DNA from: Methanofollis formosanus
Lineage (GTDB): Archaea > Halobacteriota > Methanomicrobia > Methanomicrobiales > Methanofollaceae
Length of the DNA: 64,000 nucleotides
Direction of reading: 5' to 3'
NCBI RefSeq assembly: GCF_019633745.1
Contig: NZ_CP037968.1
Span: forward strand, 434,001-498,000
Positions 63,300 through 64,000 of the stretch are shown here, in pieces (the first letter of the stretch is position 1; the number at the start of each line of letters is the position of its first letter). A program made the translations under genes and the position numbers. The notes under the pieces were generated by a model that saw nothing but the letters and a program-made list of their open reading frames with translations, did no database searches and was not told the origin of the DNA.

Positions 63300-64000
63300 C
63301 CTCGATCATCACGGCCATCGCCTTCGTCATCCTCGCCCCCATCCTCGGCGGGCTGGTCGCCGGGATCGACCGGAAGGTCACCGCAAGGATGCAGGGCAGG
63401 GTCGGCCCGCCGCTTCTGCAGCCCTTCTACGATGTGGCCAAACTCTTCGAGAAGGAAGACGTCACCGTCACCCCCTCGCAGAACCTCTACATCATAGCCT
63501 ACCTCGTCTTCATGGTCGTGAGCGGGGCGTACTTCTTCGCCGGAGGCGACTTCCTGCTCGTCATCTTCGCCTTCACCCTGGCCCACGTTTTCATCGTGCT
63601 GGGTGCGTACGCCGCCTACTCGCCGTACAGTTACATCGGCGCCGAGCGCGAACTGATCACCCTGATGGCCTACGAACCGATGGTGATCTTCACGGCCGTC
63701 GGGCTGTACCTGGTCACCGGCAGTTTCTACATCAGCGAGATCGCCACCTCGACGGTCCCGGCGATCCTGTACCTGCCCGGTGTCTTCCTGGGCTTCCTGA
63801 CTATCCTGACCATCAAACTGCGCAAGTCGCCCTTCGACATCTCGACCTCGCACCACGCCCACCAGGAACTGGTGAAAGGACTGACCACCGAGTTCGCCGG
63901 CCCGGTGCTGGGCAAGGTCGAGATCGCCCACTGGTACGAGAACGTCGTCCTCCTCGGGATGATCTACCTCTTCTTCGGGTTCAACCCGGTGCTGGCCATC
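63296..64000 (+). CDS. echB: Energy-converting hydrogenase subunit EchB (NuoH-like), partial
   Basis: The first 235 codons of a gene running off the right edge. GTG 63296 overlaps the echA stop (GTGA). The protein starts with a helix (SIITAIAFVILAPILGGLVA), then GIDRKVTARMQGRVGPPLLQ and PFYDVAKLFEKED, the hallmark of NuoH/HyfC/EchB (quinone-binding-site-like loop at the hydrogenase interface). Further on, YSPYSYIGAERELITLMAYE and TIKLRKSPFDISTSHHAHQE (with Glu and the SPFD motif) confirm it. The remaining Ech subunits should lie to the right. Confidence 0.9.
   Translation, partial: MTSIITAIAFVILAPILGGLVAGIDRKVTARMQGRVGPPLLQPFYDVAKLFEKEDVTVTPSQNLYIIAYLVFMVVSGAYFFAGGDFLLVIFAFTLAHVFIVLGAYAAYSPYSYIGAERELITLMAYEPMVIFTAVGLYLVTGSFYISEIATSTVPAILYLPGVFLGFLTILTIKLRKSPFDISTSHHAHQELVKGLTTEFAGPVLGKVEIAHWYENVVLLGMIYLFFGFNPVLAI

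Overview
The window is 64 kb of chromosome from a methanogenic archaeon, most likely of the order Methanomicrobiales (Methanofollis or Methanoculleus type; genus not proven). The evidence is an energy-converting Ech hydrogenase start, a DUF2099-type methanogenesis marker, a DUF39/NIL-ferredoxin homocysteine pair, DUF3821 surface proteins, archaeal AlaS, TFE, Trm56, a Cdc48/VAT ATPase, a tRNA-Leu without encoded CCA, archaeal TATA boxes, frequent leaderless starts and GC-rich coding sequence.

Layout: 1-3.5 kb holds a partial membrane protein, cdc48 and a 5-FTHF cyclo-ligase. 4.7-7.7 kb holds an AhpD-like protein, a QueG-like Fe-S protein and thiC. 8.1-13.7 kb holds a sensor kinase and a tight operon of radical SAM protein, UPF0200 kinase, TIM barrel, RNase Z and an MgtE/SLC41 carrier. 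15.8-20.7 kb holds a PhoU/TrkA-C regulator, a RecJ-like DHH protein, a DUF3821 surface protein and two small proteins. 22-25.5 kb holds a small GTPase, a lipoprotein, adenine deaminase and the marker protein. 25.6-31.3 kb holds an anchored extracellular protein, a MacB-type ABC pair, a winged-helix/FHA protein and a membrane Ser/Thr kinase, which together look like one phospho-signalling and export system. 31.4-43.8 kb is mixed: DUF1624 protein, five-PAS sensor kinase, polyprenol kinase-like protein, CDP-alcohol transferase, FAD protein, a His-tailed EamA carrier, tRNA-Leu and an ACT protein. 45.6-48.5 kb is a minus-strand operon (wHTH, trm56, ATP-grasp, tfe, HD). 49.8-57.9 kb holds UPF0280/HicB, the homocysteine pair, NIF3/SWIM, alaS and a membrane HTH. 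59-64 kb holds hisH, a PUA/PP-loop protein and echA-echB, which runs off the edge.

The most unusual content is non-coding. About 15% of the window consists of two related repeat families. Family A forms four tandem arrays of ~158-bp units (3.6, 13.7, 44.1 and 49.1 kb), each unit built from inverted modules around TCTCGCGAGA. Family B consists of 200-550 bp dispersed elements with GGCTTTGTAGAA/TTCTACAGAGCC ends. One copy is flanked by a perfect 8-bp direct repeat and another by a 7/8 repeat, so family B behaves like a MITE. The B core equals the A core with GC-rich hairpins inserted at two fixed points.
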